64,000 nucleotides of DNA from Pinus tabuliformis (GCA_031772625.1 CM062815.1:917630979-917694978); one strand, 5' to 3'; shown: positions 22,718-34,128, counted from the stretch's first letter. Notes: a model not told the origin generated them from the sequence alone. Made by a program: numbers and translations.

Positions 22718-23699
22718 TATTATAGCACCATTTACCACTCTTGGTATATATGATGCTTTGTTTATGGCCTAGGGCAACCCCTCCTTCCAGACTTGGTCCA
22801 AATATATAAAAAAACAGTGTTTTATTGCATGTACGCTAATTTTCCTTGAGCTAAAAGCGTGTACACGTGGGTCAGTCAATACCCAACTTGCGTATATGTA
22901 TTAAAACAGTTTAAAATTTAAATTTCCTTAATATTGGGTGGAGTTCATGGGTTTTACTTGTTGACTACCTCCTATTGGGCGTGGCCCAACTATTTCCCAA
23001 CTAAAAACCTAATTGGGAGAGGTATAAATAGACCTCTATGGGAAGGCCTTAAGGAGGAGGATAAGAGATAGAGTTATTATACTGAGATTATCCTTGATTG
23101 AGTTTTATGAATCCCTGTGCCTCATGCACTTCCCCAAGTTTCAGGAAGCCCTTGTTTCCTTGATTATAGATATCTTTCCTTTTGCTTGAGATATCATGGT
23201 GTTGGTGATGGAAGAAGATTGTTGAAAGTTGGGATAAGACTAATCGAGAGGACAGTTCCACTTGGAGCCAAAGAAATACTCAGGTGAATTCTCTCCATGT
23301 TATTTATATCTTACTGCAATAAAGGAAATGTTGTCCTGTTCCCAAAATTAACTATATCTATGCATCAAATTATGTTTTAATTCATATATGAATGTCATTT
23401 TGATGTATGATCAATCATTTGTTTATATGATATAAAGTCAATTTCGTGAATATGCTTTACTTCTATACTGCTATGTATGTTCGAATTGAATGATTTTAGA
23501 GTTTGAAGAACATTGGGAGTTGCAGAGGGTCTGAACCTTGCGGGACCTACTCAAACGAAGGAAATCTGGGTACGGTCAGTCTTACATAGTTTGATAATAT
23601 AAGAATTTTTTCTGAGCTATTTAAGTATTTATTGTTGTAGTTTTCTTTTGCTCTGTTGGGTTTCTAACCCAAAGCCCTAGGGTGCTTTCACTTGAAACA
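22718..23699 (+). repeat. A 3' LTR
   Basis: It starts TATTATAGCACC (G to A at the second base relative to the 5' LTR) and ends ACTTGAAACA. TATAAATA is at 23023-23030. It is followed by the TSD CCTGG at 23700-23704, after which E1 resumes. Confidence 0.9.
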
Positions 23700-23704
23700 C
23701 CTGG

Positions 23705-24705
23705 ACCTAATTCTGGTATTTTTTATGATCCCATAGGACCCATGGAGCCCTTGGATCCCCATCCATGTGATCCTCCTACCAGGAAGATACTACTTTGGCT
23801 CAACGAAACTTTATAGGATGATGAGAGACATACTAATACCAAAAGAACCTCCAGGGAAAGAAAGAATCCATGTCAATATTAAGGATATGTAGTGGATATC
23901 AACAACACGATACAGGTTGAAACTCACACCTTTGACGAAGTAGTGAAAGAGAAGGAATGGAAAGATGTTATGGCTGAAGAATATGAATCTATAATGAATA
24001 ATGATGTATGGGAAGTCGTTTTGAGACCCAAAGAAATGTTCATTGTGACTTCAAAGTGGATATACAAAATCAAGAGTGGAGCAGATGTATGTATTGAAAA
24101 ATATAAGGCAAGGTTCGTGGCTAGAGGTTTCTCCCATAAAGAGGGAAAATACTATGATGACATATTTACGCCAGTTTCTCACTATATTACTATTTGATCT
24201 ATTATTTCCCTTGCTGCTAGCCAGAGATGGAATCTTTATCAGATGGATGTGAAGGCTACGTTTTTACATGGAATTCTCTAGGAAGAAGTATATGTTGAGT
24301 AGCCTCAGGGATTTGAGGTACATGATAGGAAGACTAATGTGTGTAGGTTGAAGAAGGCACACATGACTCTATGAATTGAAGCAATCCCCCAAGGCTTGGT
24401 ATGCTTGCATATATAGCTACTTTATGAAGCTTGGATTTACAAGAAGCAATGCAGACGTGAACTTCTACTTCAAAGTAGTCCAAGATATGCCCCCAATTTT
24501 GGTTTTATATGTTGATGGCTTATTGTTGATAGGTGGAGAGAATTTGATTCTCAAGAGTAAGAGGAAGTTGGCATCTGATTTTGAGGTGAAATTCCTTGGA
24601 TTGATGCACAACTTCTTGGACTTAAAGGTGTGGCAAAGGCCTCGTGAGATTTTCCTTTCACAAGGGAAATATGTTGTGAAACTGCTGAAAATATTTGGTA
24701 TGGTA
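23705..24705 (+). pseudogene. E1 reverse transcriptase region (interrupted by F)
   Basis: After the integrase-RT linker, the RVT_2 (copia RT) domain starts near 23890 with EWKDVMAEEYES and KARFVARGFSHKEG (about 24100). The QMDVK motif with the first catalytic Asp is near 24243. A stop follows at about 24280 and a frameshift at about 24365, before KQSPKAWY. The active site reads YVDG at 24508-24519 instead of YVDD, so the second metal-binding Asp is lost. E2 shares the YVDG change and the frameshift. The region ends at the F insertion in target GAATG. Confidence 0.87.
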
Positions 24706-24710
24706 GAATG

Positions 24711-27700
24711 TGTTAGTGCCTATTAGTCCTGCCAATCACCAGTGATAAAATATTCTCTTACAAGGTTTATGTTAGGGTCTCAAGTCTAATTTTTATCATT
24801 TCATTAGGTTTTCAAAATAAAATTTGGTCACTAGCTAGTGTGTCTAGGTCTATTACTGTTCCTTTCAAAATTTTCATGTTTCTGTCACTGCCATCACTAA
24901 GTTGGATGTGCCATTAATGAAAGGTCTTCATAATCATCTAAGTCATATCATCATGGTCCTCATTTAGCTCAGTGTCACCATTAGGTCATTAGGGTTAAAG
25001 TCATCAAAATTTGTCATTTCATTCATAAATCCGACAAATGAAGGAGTAGTAATAGGGAATTTTCTTAAATTATTTTTGTTTCAAATGTAATTTATTTCAA
25101 ATATCATGTAATAATTGCTAATAATCTAAAGTTGCGTTCAAATTTTCCTAAGGTACATAGTTTTCAAAGCAAAGTGAAAAACACATGGTGTGCCACCCTT
25201 CCATTATGAAGAATTTGACTTTTACAAGCTATAAAGACCATATCAAATCATTTCTCCCACTCATTTTATCAAAAAATGGCTCCCTCTCACTAGCAAGCAA
25301 CCTCCACACCTCCATAGCGTTTTCAGAGGAAAATGATACTCCAAAAACGCAATCTAAGAAGCCACGTTGTGCTTTTAGCAGCCCACACTGTGCTTTCTCT
25401 CCAAAGCCACAAAACTTGTTTTTAAGGGTCCTCAAGAGAAATTGAAATCTTCATTAGTATTTTACAAGTAAGTTCAGGTTTCTTGAAACCTATATCAGTT
25501 TTATTTCCTTGTTTGTATGGTGCGTAACCTCCATTTTCCCCCATGTTGCATTTTTGGCAGTTTCCCTAGCTAGGACAGTGTAAAATTTCCCTAGATTGAA
25601 TCCTACACCAAATACATCCCTTTCCGCTTCCTAAACTTCACTAAAACCCTATATATTTCCCTAAATTTTCCTACCCTAATTTCCCTTCCCTAAACCCTTC
25701 ATACTAATCCCTGATCCACTTCCCCTGTTTTTCCCACTAGGGTTTTCCCTTGCACACTACCAACATGGAAGAAGAAAAGAGGTCCTATAATAAGGGAGGT
25801 CATATTTCAAGGTATGAACGACTCAACACCCATGAGATGATGTCCTCCCCACTGTCCAAGAAATGATTTCAGAATGTAGGGTGTTTAGGGTTTTGTGAGC
25901 AAGTTCAATAGGTTAAGTATCATGCTAAGTTGACCAGCTTGTTTGCAACTAATCTTAGGAGAGATAAGGTCACTTTTGCAGGGGTCAGTTTCCCCATTTC
26001 AACTAAATTCATAGAAGCAACCACAAGGATACAAGATAGTGGATAGAAATGGTTTAAGATCTTGGACTTGGATGGGTAAAATTACCATCCCTTCATTAAA
26101 GGTCACTATAAGCACAGTATTAAGAAGTTTCCCCATTGATGAAGATCATTATGATGTATTTTACATGTGAGGGCATACTTTCTAGATTGTACAAGTATCA
26201 TGTCAGATTGCTCATGCATTTCACAGGGGTAAAACCACTTAACCTACCCTACTACCTCTACAAGAGCTTGGCTAAAATGGAAGAGAAGGTGCAGCATAAA
26301 AAAAGTGATCATCAAACCAACCTTTTTCACCATGCCCTCATCAAAATCATTGTATTTCATTAACTTGCACAAAATAACATCACTTGGGAGACATTCATTC
26401 AATCAAATGTCTTTTTGCCTTCTGCTAGTCAATCTACAAGCCAAAGTACACCATCAACATCATCCAAGCATATGGAGATTGGCTCATCTAGCAAAACTGC
26501 ATTCAAGAGGACACCTAGACCTGAGGTGACTCAAACATATCAGAGAGGAAGGAGGCTTGTGTTTACTCCACACATTGTGGAAGGGGCCAAGCTTAAATCA
26601 ACAAAACAGGGATCACCATCACAGCATGAGGCACCTTTTCAAGATGAGGAGGCATTCCATCTTGACACTGATATGGTAGACTTGCATGTAAATGAAGAGA
26701 ATAAGACATTAAATCAGATCATTAAGGAGAAATATGTTGATATCAAAGAGCTTAAGGAAAACTTGTCTAAGGCCAATTTCATGATTTCATTCCTACAACA
26801 GGAGAATAGGCAATTGAAGGTAAATCAACTACTCTTGAGTAAGCATAAGGTTGATGTTGGAAAAGAGGATGTAAATGGAAAAGAAGTAGTTGACATAGAT
26901 GATTCATATGAGCATCAAGAGAAGGTGACAAGGAATAGGCCAAGGACTAGAGGGCTCAAAAGGGCACTTCAGCAACAAAGAGAGAAAATGTCTTCAGCTC
27001 ACCTAATTGCAGTAGAAATCAATGAAAATAGGGAGTTTTGGCTTGATGAAGTGAATTTCCATTTGGAGAATATTATTGAGAGGGCCAACAAAGACAAAAA
27101 ATTTCAAATACACGTGACTACTCATTACTACACAAGGAATTAGGTCTCCAAAGTCAAGATCAAGTAGTTGAAGGAAAAACTCAAGGAAACCCTAATCAAG
27201 ACAAAAGAGAAGGCTAAGTTGGATTTTCTTGTTGATGCTTCCCTCATAGTATAAAATGCCATTTCATGACTTCATTGAGCAACTCTGGAACAATTTTGAA
27301 AATATTTCGAGAAATTTTGGTTTTTGGTGAATTTTTGGAAATTGTTGAGATAGTCACTAGGTCAAAAAAGGCAACATGCCCCACACTACACTTTTTATGG
27401 GGAGCTCCAAATGAAATTTGGTTTTCATATTTAGATTCCTCATCACTTGTACATAACTTCTAGCCTTTGGGAGCAAATCTTCAACAAGTTTGGCAGCTGA
27501 AAATGGATAAAAACTACTCAACAACCACCTCTCTGCCCTCTTTTTGAAGAGCTCGTTGCGCTTTTGAGATTACCTCTGGGAGAATGAAGTTTTGGAGGGC
27601 TAGAAGAAACCGTTTTTAGCTCTTGAACATTCCATCATGTAGCAGACATCCATATCTTTCCAATGAGCCATCAAGATCCTGATTTGGACCTCAGGAAGGC

Positions 27701-28728
27701 ATCCAAAGATCAATTCTACCAAACTCATTGTGCTTTCTTCTCGCACGTTGCACTTTTGCCTAAAATCATTGTTCTTTTTCTTGTAATTAATTTTTCTCAG
27801 CTTTATCAGCTAGATTCGAGTTTTTATGATGTAATTACTTAACTTGGATGTAATTATGATGTAATAAAGGGTAAATACGTTTGTTAGGTTGTTTTTATGT
27901 AAACTTAGGCCTCATTTATGAGGGCAGTTCAGCCAAAGTGTAAATGGAGGATTCATTTTAACCTCCCTAAACATTAGGGTTTCTGTTGAACACCTCATGT
28001 AATCAGTTCCTAAACTGACAGGTTAGACCCTAAGAGAGGGGAAAATGTTTTTGTTCTATATGTATCTAGTTTTCAGTCATAGAACAGGTTGGATATCAGT
28101 GAGTTGAACTCTTGGAGCTTGTACTTCATCACTTTTGTAGAAATTCAAAGGAAAATTGCAACTATTATTCAGGAATTCTTGTGTTGTGAGTTTGTGATAA
28201 TGTTTTCTCTATGTTATAGTCTTATATGAATGATAATTCCATTCTCTTTCCATGCCTATGATTTCAATGATTTTCCTTAAAGTTTATAAACATAATTCTT
28301 AGTTTTTAGCTCTATTTTGTTAGGAATTTCATGTTTATGTCACTTGTCTTATGATAAATGAATTCATGCTTTCCATGCTCATTTTGATCTCTACTTTTTG
28401 ACCCTACACTACATCAAAAAAACCCCAAAAGTATCACAAAGGAATAACTACCTTGCTCCTTTATATCTCTTGCAGTTGAACCCTTTGTTCTTTTGACCTA
28501 GTTCCCTGATTTTCCCTCCTGATCCAACAAAAACCTAAAAACTTTCAAAACCCTACCTGAGCCTAACATATCTAGCCTAACATATTTTCCTATTCTAGTC
28601 ATCATTGGCTATGAATTCATAGAGAGATCCCTCTCTGGCTTAGCAGGTCTAGCTGCTAAACCGTAAGTGGTTTGAGGTTACCTCCTTCGGTCTCCCTTCC
28701 CAGCCTTGGGATATTGTGGAGGATAACA
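24711..28728 (+). mobile_element. F: 4.0-kb insertion with LTR-like ends, carrying an accessory gene
   Basis: F begins TGTTAG and ends GATAACA (TG...CA ends with a short TGTTA/TAACA inverted repeat), is flanked by a perfect 5-bp GAATG duplication (24706-24710 and 28729-28733), and its empty site is at 50053-50057 in E2. The ends and TSD are those of an LTR retrotransposon integration. I cannot find a pair of internal LTRs, a primer site or any pol domain. It may be a large solo LTR or a large retrotransposon derivative. CGTTGCGCTTTT-like motifs recur near both ends (25365-25400, 25545 and 27550-27770). Confidence 0.75.
25765..27250 (+). pseudogene. F accessory gene (conserved plant transposon-type protein, broken)
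   Basis: The likely start is the ATG at 25765 (MEEEKRSYNKGG). The same frame carries LTSLFATNLRRDKVTFAGVS near 25930-25990, then stops. In another frame, at 26136-26363, is a CEG...YKYHVRLL motif and an LFHHALIKIIV motif. From 26415 an open frame of 242 codons has a Ser/Pro/Thr-rich start, a basic part and a coiled coil (about 26700-26850). The same order and motifs occur in the C gene at 54149-56627. It resembles an uncharacterised plant transposon-associated protein family (my recollection of PF20167-like proteins, not checked). Function unknown; no catalytic motif is seen. Confidence 0.65.
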
Positions 28729-28733
28729 GAATG

Positions 28734-29340
28734 TAAGTCCATGGCCACACCAATGGAGATGAACTTCAATAAGTTATGTGGAGAAGTTGTGGCACCCGAT
28801 CTAGCAAACCCTACTGAGTACTTACAGCTAATTGGGACACTGATGTTCCTTGTAAACACTCGACTAGTCATATGTTTTGTAGTTAACACTTTGGGTCAAT
28901 TTATGATCGATCCTCTACATGCACATTGGGTGGCTCTTAATAATTCGTTTTGATACTTACATGGGATGATTAATCTTAGACTAATATATACTTCTATAAA
29001 TGGTAGACTTCATGGATAAACAAATGTTGACTGGGCCATAAATGTTATTAACAAGAAGAGCACATGAGGGTGTTCTTTTAGCCCAGGGTCAACCATGATC
29101 TCTTTGATGCAATGGAATCACAAGTCTGTAGCCCTGAATCTCTTTGGAGAGTTGTTTGAACAGGTTTTGGATACAACAGTGATATATTGCAACAACGAGA
29201 GTGGGATTCGACCAGTAGAAAGTCATGTGTTCCATGAAAATTTCATACACATTGAGAATAGATATCATTACATCTGAGATATGGTGTAGAGATAAGTAAT
29301 GAGACTCCATCACATTTCATCTGACGAGTAGATAACAAAT
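28734..29340 (+). pseudogene. E1 end of RT and RNase H
   Basis: E1 resumes after F with SMATPMEMNFNKLCG and the copia RNase H start (DLANPTEYLQLIGTLMFL, about 28796). The rest follows E2, with stops at about 28952 and later. E2 has about 66 bases here (50456-50521, encoding a VEYIA-like RNase H segment) that E1 lacks at about 29127. The tail includes the conserved SGI and HIENRYHYI stretch near 29200-29277. Confidence 0.82.
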
Positions 29341-29667
29341 ATTATTTAACATGGCTTTGCTGAAAGGAAAGTTCTTAGTCTTCATAGAGTAGCTTGGATT
29401 GATGGATGTGACCATCCCAGGAAAGGATCATGGCTAATCAAGGACACTGAGCTATGCTCTTACCTCCTATTTGAGCTCCCAGGGAGAGGAATAAGGCAGA
29501 GAGCTCCTAGGGTTGAGAGAACTATGGAAAATAGGATGTTTGGTCCTTGTCATTTATGGCATGTAGAGGTATCTTGCCTATTTTCACTATAAGGATATTT
29601 TTATCTTTTTCATTTATGACAAGTAGAGGTATCCTCCCCTTGATAGAGTATACCCCAATAAGCATCT
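29341..29667 (+). other. E1 3' untranslated part, before D1
   Basis: No gene. It matches E2 50705-51055. It carries two copies of a CATTTATG(G/A)CA(T/A)GTAGAGGTATC motif (29548 and 29610); two more related copies lie on the other side of D1 (about 38021 and 38135). Confidence 0.6.
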
Positions 29668-30811
29668 TGTTGAAAAGTGTAACTAGGTTTGGTCTTCATA
29701 ATGACATGTAACTATGATTTTTATGTAATTGATGTAAAGAAGAAAAATAAATTATTGTATTCTTGCTTCATGGGTTTCATGAGAAAGAGATTTTATTTTT
29801 AGATGGCTCCCATTGTGAGCCTTTAGGATTTTCCCAAAGGGTTGATTTCATGTATGAAGGACCCTTCTTGGGCATGTTAAAAATGTATTAAAGTCTATAG
29901 GATTTTCTAATATCCCTCTAAGACAAGCACATGGTTCTCCTCTTCAAGTCAGCCTCAAGATGAAGTAGATGGCACATTTCATCTCACCTAATTAGAGACA
30001 CATCCCTTCATTTAGGTCATGTCATCTTATATACATGGGCATACCACTACATAGATGCGTGAAGGGTATTCACATTTCTACAGTCAAGTCATTCTGATTA
30101 CCTCTGAAATTCTGGTGTCAAATCAGAAGGAACTCAAATAGGTAAGAAAGGGATAGCGAAGATATTTCAAGGGACAACGAGGTGTAACTATAGAAATCAC
30201 AGTGCAGACAAAGTTCCAGTGTAATCCCTCAGTGTAATCTCTGTCTCACAAAATAATTATTCTGTGCCACCATAGGAAGAAGGTTACAAGTGTGTGACAG
30301 AGTACTAATGCAAGAGAGAAGGTCGCAGTGCTATCAACAATGACTATGGTTCAATGGTATGACTTCAGAATTTGGTGCTACTAAAGAAGGAGAGGATTGG
30401 CATCCTTGATAAACTCAGTGACCATAGTTCGGTGTCATCACATATGGTGCAAAATCTTAAGTAGAAGGAACTAAGAGAGAGTAAACAAGAAGGTGGAAGA
30501 GGAATTGTGTCTTGGTCTTGGAGTGGCTAATAGGTCAAGGGTCTTGGTTTTTGTATTCGTCAATTGGAATCTCTATAAGAATAATTTGTCAGGTTTTCCT
30601 ATCAAAGAGTGAGAGGTTTTGGCCCTGGATCATAACCTACATTCTGTGTCTCTTGTCTATTTATGTTCATGCATTGGTAGTTTTTTTTATGAAGAATAAC
30701 ATTAGTAACTTAAGTGAATAAGATCCTAATCTAAAGTTGTAAAAATAACTTATAAGTAGTTACTAATTGATGAGAAATCACCTAACTATTAATGCCCTAT
30801 ATTTCTCAACA
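29668..30811 (+). repeat. D1 5' LTR
   Basis: It starts TGTTGAAAAGTG and ends TTTCTCAACA. It pairs with 36796-37939 (same length) and with 51056-52053. A TATA-like TTATATAC is at 30027-30034. Confidence 0.92.
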
Positions 30812-30823
30812 TGGTATCAGAGC
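30812..30823 (+). other. D1 primer-binding site (initiator Met tRNA)
   Basis: TGGTATCAGAGC abuts the LTR end. It is the standard site complementary to the 3' end of plant initiator methionine tRNA. Confidence 0.88.
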
Positions 30824-32039
30824 TAAGGTGACAAAGTTAAGAAAAGGTATATTATCAATGGACACTCAAGGATCGATTTTCAACAAAGGCATCAAAGCAA
30901 GTTGAAGGATATCAGAGTGAAATCGATATCTACATCAAAGTATCAAAACCCTAGATCAAAAAAGTAGTCTACACCAGCAAAAGCTTTGGATCCTCTAATT
31001 CATCATTAAATAACCAAAAATACCCTCATCAAGTCGAAGATATCTAAAATGAAAGGTAGCCCAAAGTATAGACATCCAAGAGAAAAAATTCTAAGACTAA
31101 TATCACATCGTCTCGGAGAAAGTTGAAACCCTAGAAGCATTTATGATCTGCACTCGTTCACCACCAAAGAAGTCGAAGTATCCATAAGGCTAGAAGGCAT
31201 TGTCATCATATTCAAAAGGATATAAGGGAATCTAACTCTCATTGAAGTAAGAATCCCCTCCTTATCATTAAATAAGGTCATCTGAGGAAGCATCAAGACA
31301 TCCTCGTCATTCACCATCAATAAAGGGAACCAGTGTTGACCCAGTTTGTCATTGATGTCAATATGGCAATATTCCAGATACTAGATGACGATATGAAGCC
31401 AAGGGGAAGCAAAGCATATCCATGAACAGACAGGAGCAAGGCCATCATGGTGGCTAAGCCATAAGCTAGAGGAGTTAACAAAGGAGGTATATTAGAGTAG
31501 GGAGGCATATCAAAGCTACTATAGAATATCAGAGAAAGAGAGGCATATTGTATAATATCAGAGAAAACAAGAGAAGCTCTTTCAAAGACTGTTCCAAGTT
31601 TGAGGAGCCACATTGGAGCAAGAGGAGCCATAGCAAAGGAGAATAATCAAAGCCTATCGAAGCTACAGGAGAAGTAGCATATGCCAAAGGTTTGAAATCC
31701 AAAGGAAGACTGATCAGAGGATCATAGAGGAAGAGTGGAGGACACAGAGCCTATCGGAGTTACAGGAGAAGTAATATATGCCAAAGGTTCAGAATCCAAA
31801 GGAAGATCAATCAGAGGAGCATAGAGGAAGAGCGGAGGATACAGTGGAATAGTGTTAATGAAGGAGTTAACAGTAATATTGCATGAAATATCGAAGAAAT
31901 ATAAGAGGAGCTAACATATCGTAAGCCATAGGAGCAAGAAGCAAAGAACAGAGAGTGATGAGTCTATGTATCCGCATTCGATGTTAACTGGGTTAAGTCT
32001 GGATCGTTAGATCTGAAAAGATCAAAAATGGAGGATTGC
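30824..32039 (+). other. D1 leader with a 97-bp tandem duplication
   Basis: No convincing gene. An ATG at 30857 opens only a short frame. The block AGCCTATCGAAGCTACAGGAG at 31651 recurs at 31748, a two-unit tandem repeat of about 97 bp through GGAAGAG(T/C)GGAGGA. The flanks are purine-rich with repeated AGGCATAT-like words. The small minus-strand open frame at 31317-31631 has no recognisable motif. Confidence 0.5.
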
Positions 32040-32560
32040 TAAGGAATACCGCATTGCAAGTTATGAAGGGTTGTCATCCCTGAAACCTCTTATTACAATT
32101 ATACATGTGGACCCACGGCCTCATCATAAACCGCCTATTGAAATATCACATCCGCAATATCATAAATCTTAATGGAATGCCACATTGAAACAACTGATTG
32201 CAATATACAATTGCAGACCCGATGGACCTATTATATTGTGCCTATTGTAATATCACATCCGTCGTTATATCACAAGTCGTAAAGCCTTCCAACATGAAAG
32301 CGCTGATTGCGATAAGGCTGCAGACCCAACGAGTATATTAATTACGATTTAATATCAGGTTGCATCCGTCCCATCGACAAAAGGGGAATTGGAAATGTTA
32401 TGTGTTAACCCATTGATTTTGATAAGAACTGTGGACCCAACAGACCTATTATAAATAGTTTAATATAATATCACATCCAGTATTGGCCATTGGCCATCCA
32501 CAATGTTTTAGGCTGAACTTATAGAAGAACCTCTAAAAGTGGCGATTGCTATAAAAGGAT
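32040..32560 (+). repeat. Degenerate tandem array, about 107-bp unit, 4-5 copies
   Basis: The word (T)CACATCCG-like starts near 32148, 32256, 32362 and 32472, giving spacings of 108, 106 and 110. Each unit also carries a CTGATTGC(A/G)ATA-like word, (T)GCAGACCCAACGGACC-like words and a CCTATTGTAATAT-like word. An earlier, more diverged unit lies at 32053-32147 and a partial one after 32510. Confidence 0.7.
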
Positions 32561-32718
32561 AACATGGCATGTGGGACTGCCATATGGGTATACTGTGTTT
32601 ATATGGGTTCCATGAGAAATAATTATATAATGAAAGACTCTCTGAGTTATATATTTTAAATGAGAAAAACTCATAAGTAAGCCCCTCCTCCCAAGGAATG
32701 TGTCCTTTGGTGATTTAC

Positions 32719-32740
32719 AAAATTCATATCTATATATATA

Positions 32741-32785
<45 letters not shown>

Positions 32786-32858
32786 ATAGATATATCTATA
32801 TATATATATATATAGATATATATATATATATATATAGATAATAGATAGATAGATAGAT
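32719..32858. repeat. TA/TATC microsatellite
   Basis: A long alternating TA run with interspersed CTATC and AGATA units, ending in a GATA tetranucleotide run (about 32838-32858). Any protein frame through it is an artefact. Confidence 0.95.
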
Positions 32859-33653
32859 GAGCTGAGATGCTTCATTGAGTTGATTGATCTCGGGCATCTA
32901 TATTATGAAGAAATAATAGTTCACGACTTGTGAAATTGAAACAAAAAAAGAACCTCCCTGATATCTTTTAATAGGCAACATTTCTCTGTAATACGGCCTC
33001 TCTTGCTCCTGAACATGTCCCGTGAATATTGGAATGCTTGAATAGACAGAGGAAATCGAAAGCTGGGAAGCTGAAGAAGCAATTGAGCGCAGAAGAAATG
33101 ACAGTGACTGAGGAGGAAGCTGATAGGATAAGCGAGTGTTGAGGAAGTCGAAGAGCTAACGAAAAGAGGAAACCGATAGACAGAGGAATGAGGAATGCAT
33201 AAAAATAGGAAAAACAAAGAAAAATGTGTGCTATGTTGTTGAATGAAGCTAGAGGAAACAGAGGCAGCAGCAGGGTCTAAGAGAACAGAAAAAAGGCCAA
33301 AGGACCAACAGGAAAGAAGGCATTCGAAGGAAGTGGCCAGCACAGAAACAGTCATACTGAAACATTCACTGTGACAATAAGAACATATGCTTGAAGAGAA
33401 AGCAGGTTCTTATGCAAAGTTTAGTGTAGCTATAGTGGACTCACTAAAGCGGTATGGAGATATGATCAGAGGTTAGCTATTGGAGACTCTGTGTGGACTA
33501 TATGAATAATTGTAAAGACTCCTTCATGATAAGACTGGTTGTCATTGATGTTGTAGCATGGAGACTATAGTGAAGCTGTAAGCAAATAGAACTTAGTAAT
33601 GAAGAGTTCTAAGAGCAAAAAATTACTATCAAATGTGCCTTGACAATATTGGG
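32859..33653. other. Unclassified purine-rich segment inside D1
   Basis: About 800 bases of A/G-rich DNA on the + strand. The 144-codon minus-strand open frame (33355-32921) is Ser/Leu/Phe-rich, as expected from reading a purine-rich strand backwards, and shows no domain. It may be part of the H LTR that ends at 34128. Confidence 0.4.
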
Positions 33654-33890
33654 TCGGAACCCTTGGGGCGGGTGCCTCAGAAGCAAGAAGGATTGGAGTC
33701 CTTGGGGCTAGTGCCTCAGAAGTAAGAAGGATCCAAGTCCTTTGGGCTGGTGCCTCAGAAGTAGGAAGGATTGGAGTCCTTGGGGTTGATGCCTCAAAAG
33801 TAGGAAGGATAGGTGTCCTTGGGACTCATGTCTCAGGAACTGGAATGATTGAAGTCCTTGGGAGTTGGTGCTCCTAAGTCCAAGATTTTT
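33654..33890 (+). repeat. 39-bp tandem repeat, about six units
   Basis: Unit like TTGGAGTCCTTGGGGCTAGTGCCTCAGAAGTAAGAAGGA. Units follow at 39-base spacing and decay toward the right. 39 is 13 codons, and one frame stays open through four units, reading GVLGASASEVRRI and variants. It is probably a structured LTR or leader repeat rather than a protein. Confidence 0.8.
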
Positions 33891-34128
33891 GCCTTGGAAA
33901 ATAGAGTTGGAGCTCTGGAGGTTGGAGCCTCACAAAAGACCAAGTTGGTGCTTGGAAATTGATTACAACCACTTAAATATTGTATATATTTTACTACAAA
34001 GATTATATTAATAAAATCATTTATTCTTATCGTTCATCTTGTGTTCTGAATAAAAATGTTTTAACTGGTAAAACAATAGTCGGAAAAAGAAATATTGATT
34101 CACCCCCCCTCTCAGTATTTCCAACAAC
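33891..34128 (+). repeat. H: terminal part of another LTR
   Basis: The end ATTGATTCACCCCCCCTCTC AGTATTTCCAACA is typical of the 3' end of SIRE-like copia LTRs and is the reverse complement of the start of the G LTR at 63633. An AATAAAA-rich stretch precedes it (34010-34060). I read it as + strand because the bases after it (ACTAGATCTAAAG) could be a decayed primer site, but the inverted-repeat ends make the orientation uncertain. The left boundary is not found. Confidence 0.5.

Larger units (their letters stand above)
7279..23699 (+). mobile_element. A: LTR retrotransposon with gypsy-type gag, interrupted by B1
   Basis: LTRs at 7279-8295 and 22718-23699, a primer-binding site at 8300-8317, a gag-only coding region (10480-12084 and 19955-20310), a polypurine tract ending at 22717 and a perfect 5-bp TSD CCTGG. 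Without B1 (7865 bp plus one TSD) it is about 8.55 kb. I find no protease, RT, RNase H or integrase, so it is non-autonomous or a deletion derivative. Its LTR start (TGTTATAG), primer site and 3' noncoding part resemble element B, so A and B are probably sister families. Confidence 0.92.

Noticed and set aside
32549-32875. 108-codon minus-strand frame rich in Tyr and Ile
   Set aside because: It reads through the TA/TATC microsatellite.
32921-33355. 144-codon minus-strand frame, Ser/Leu/Phe-rich with apparent hydrophobic stretches
   Set aside because: It is the complement of a purine-rich strand; no motif, no conserved copy, no start context worth noting.
33654-33890. Possible CRISPR-like array
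   Set aside because: Units are contiguous with no unique spacers; it is a plain tandem repeat in a plant retrotransposon.
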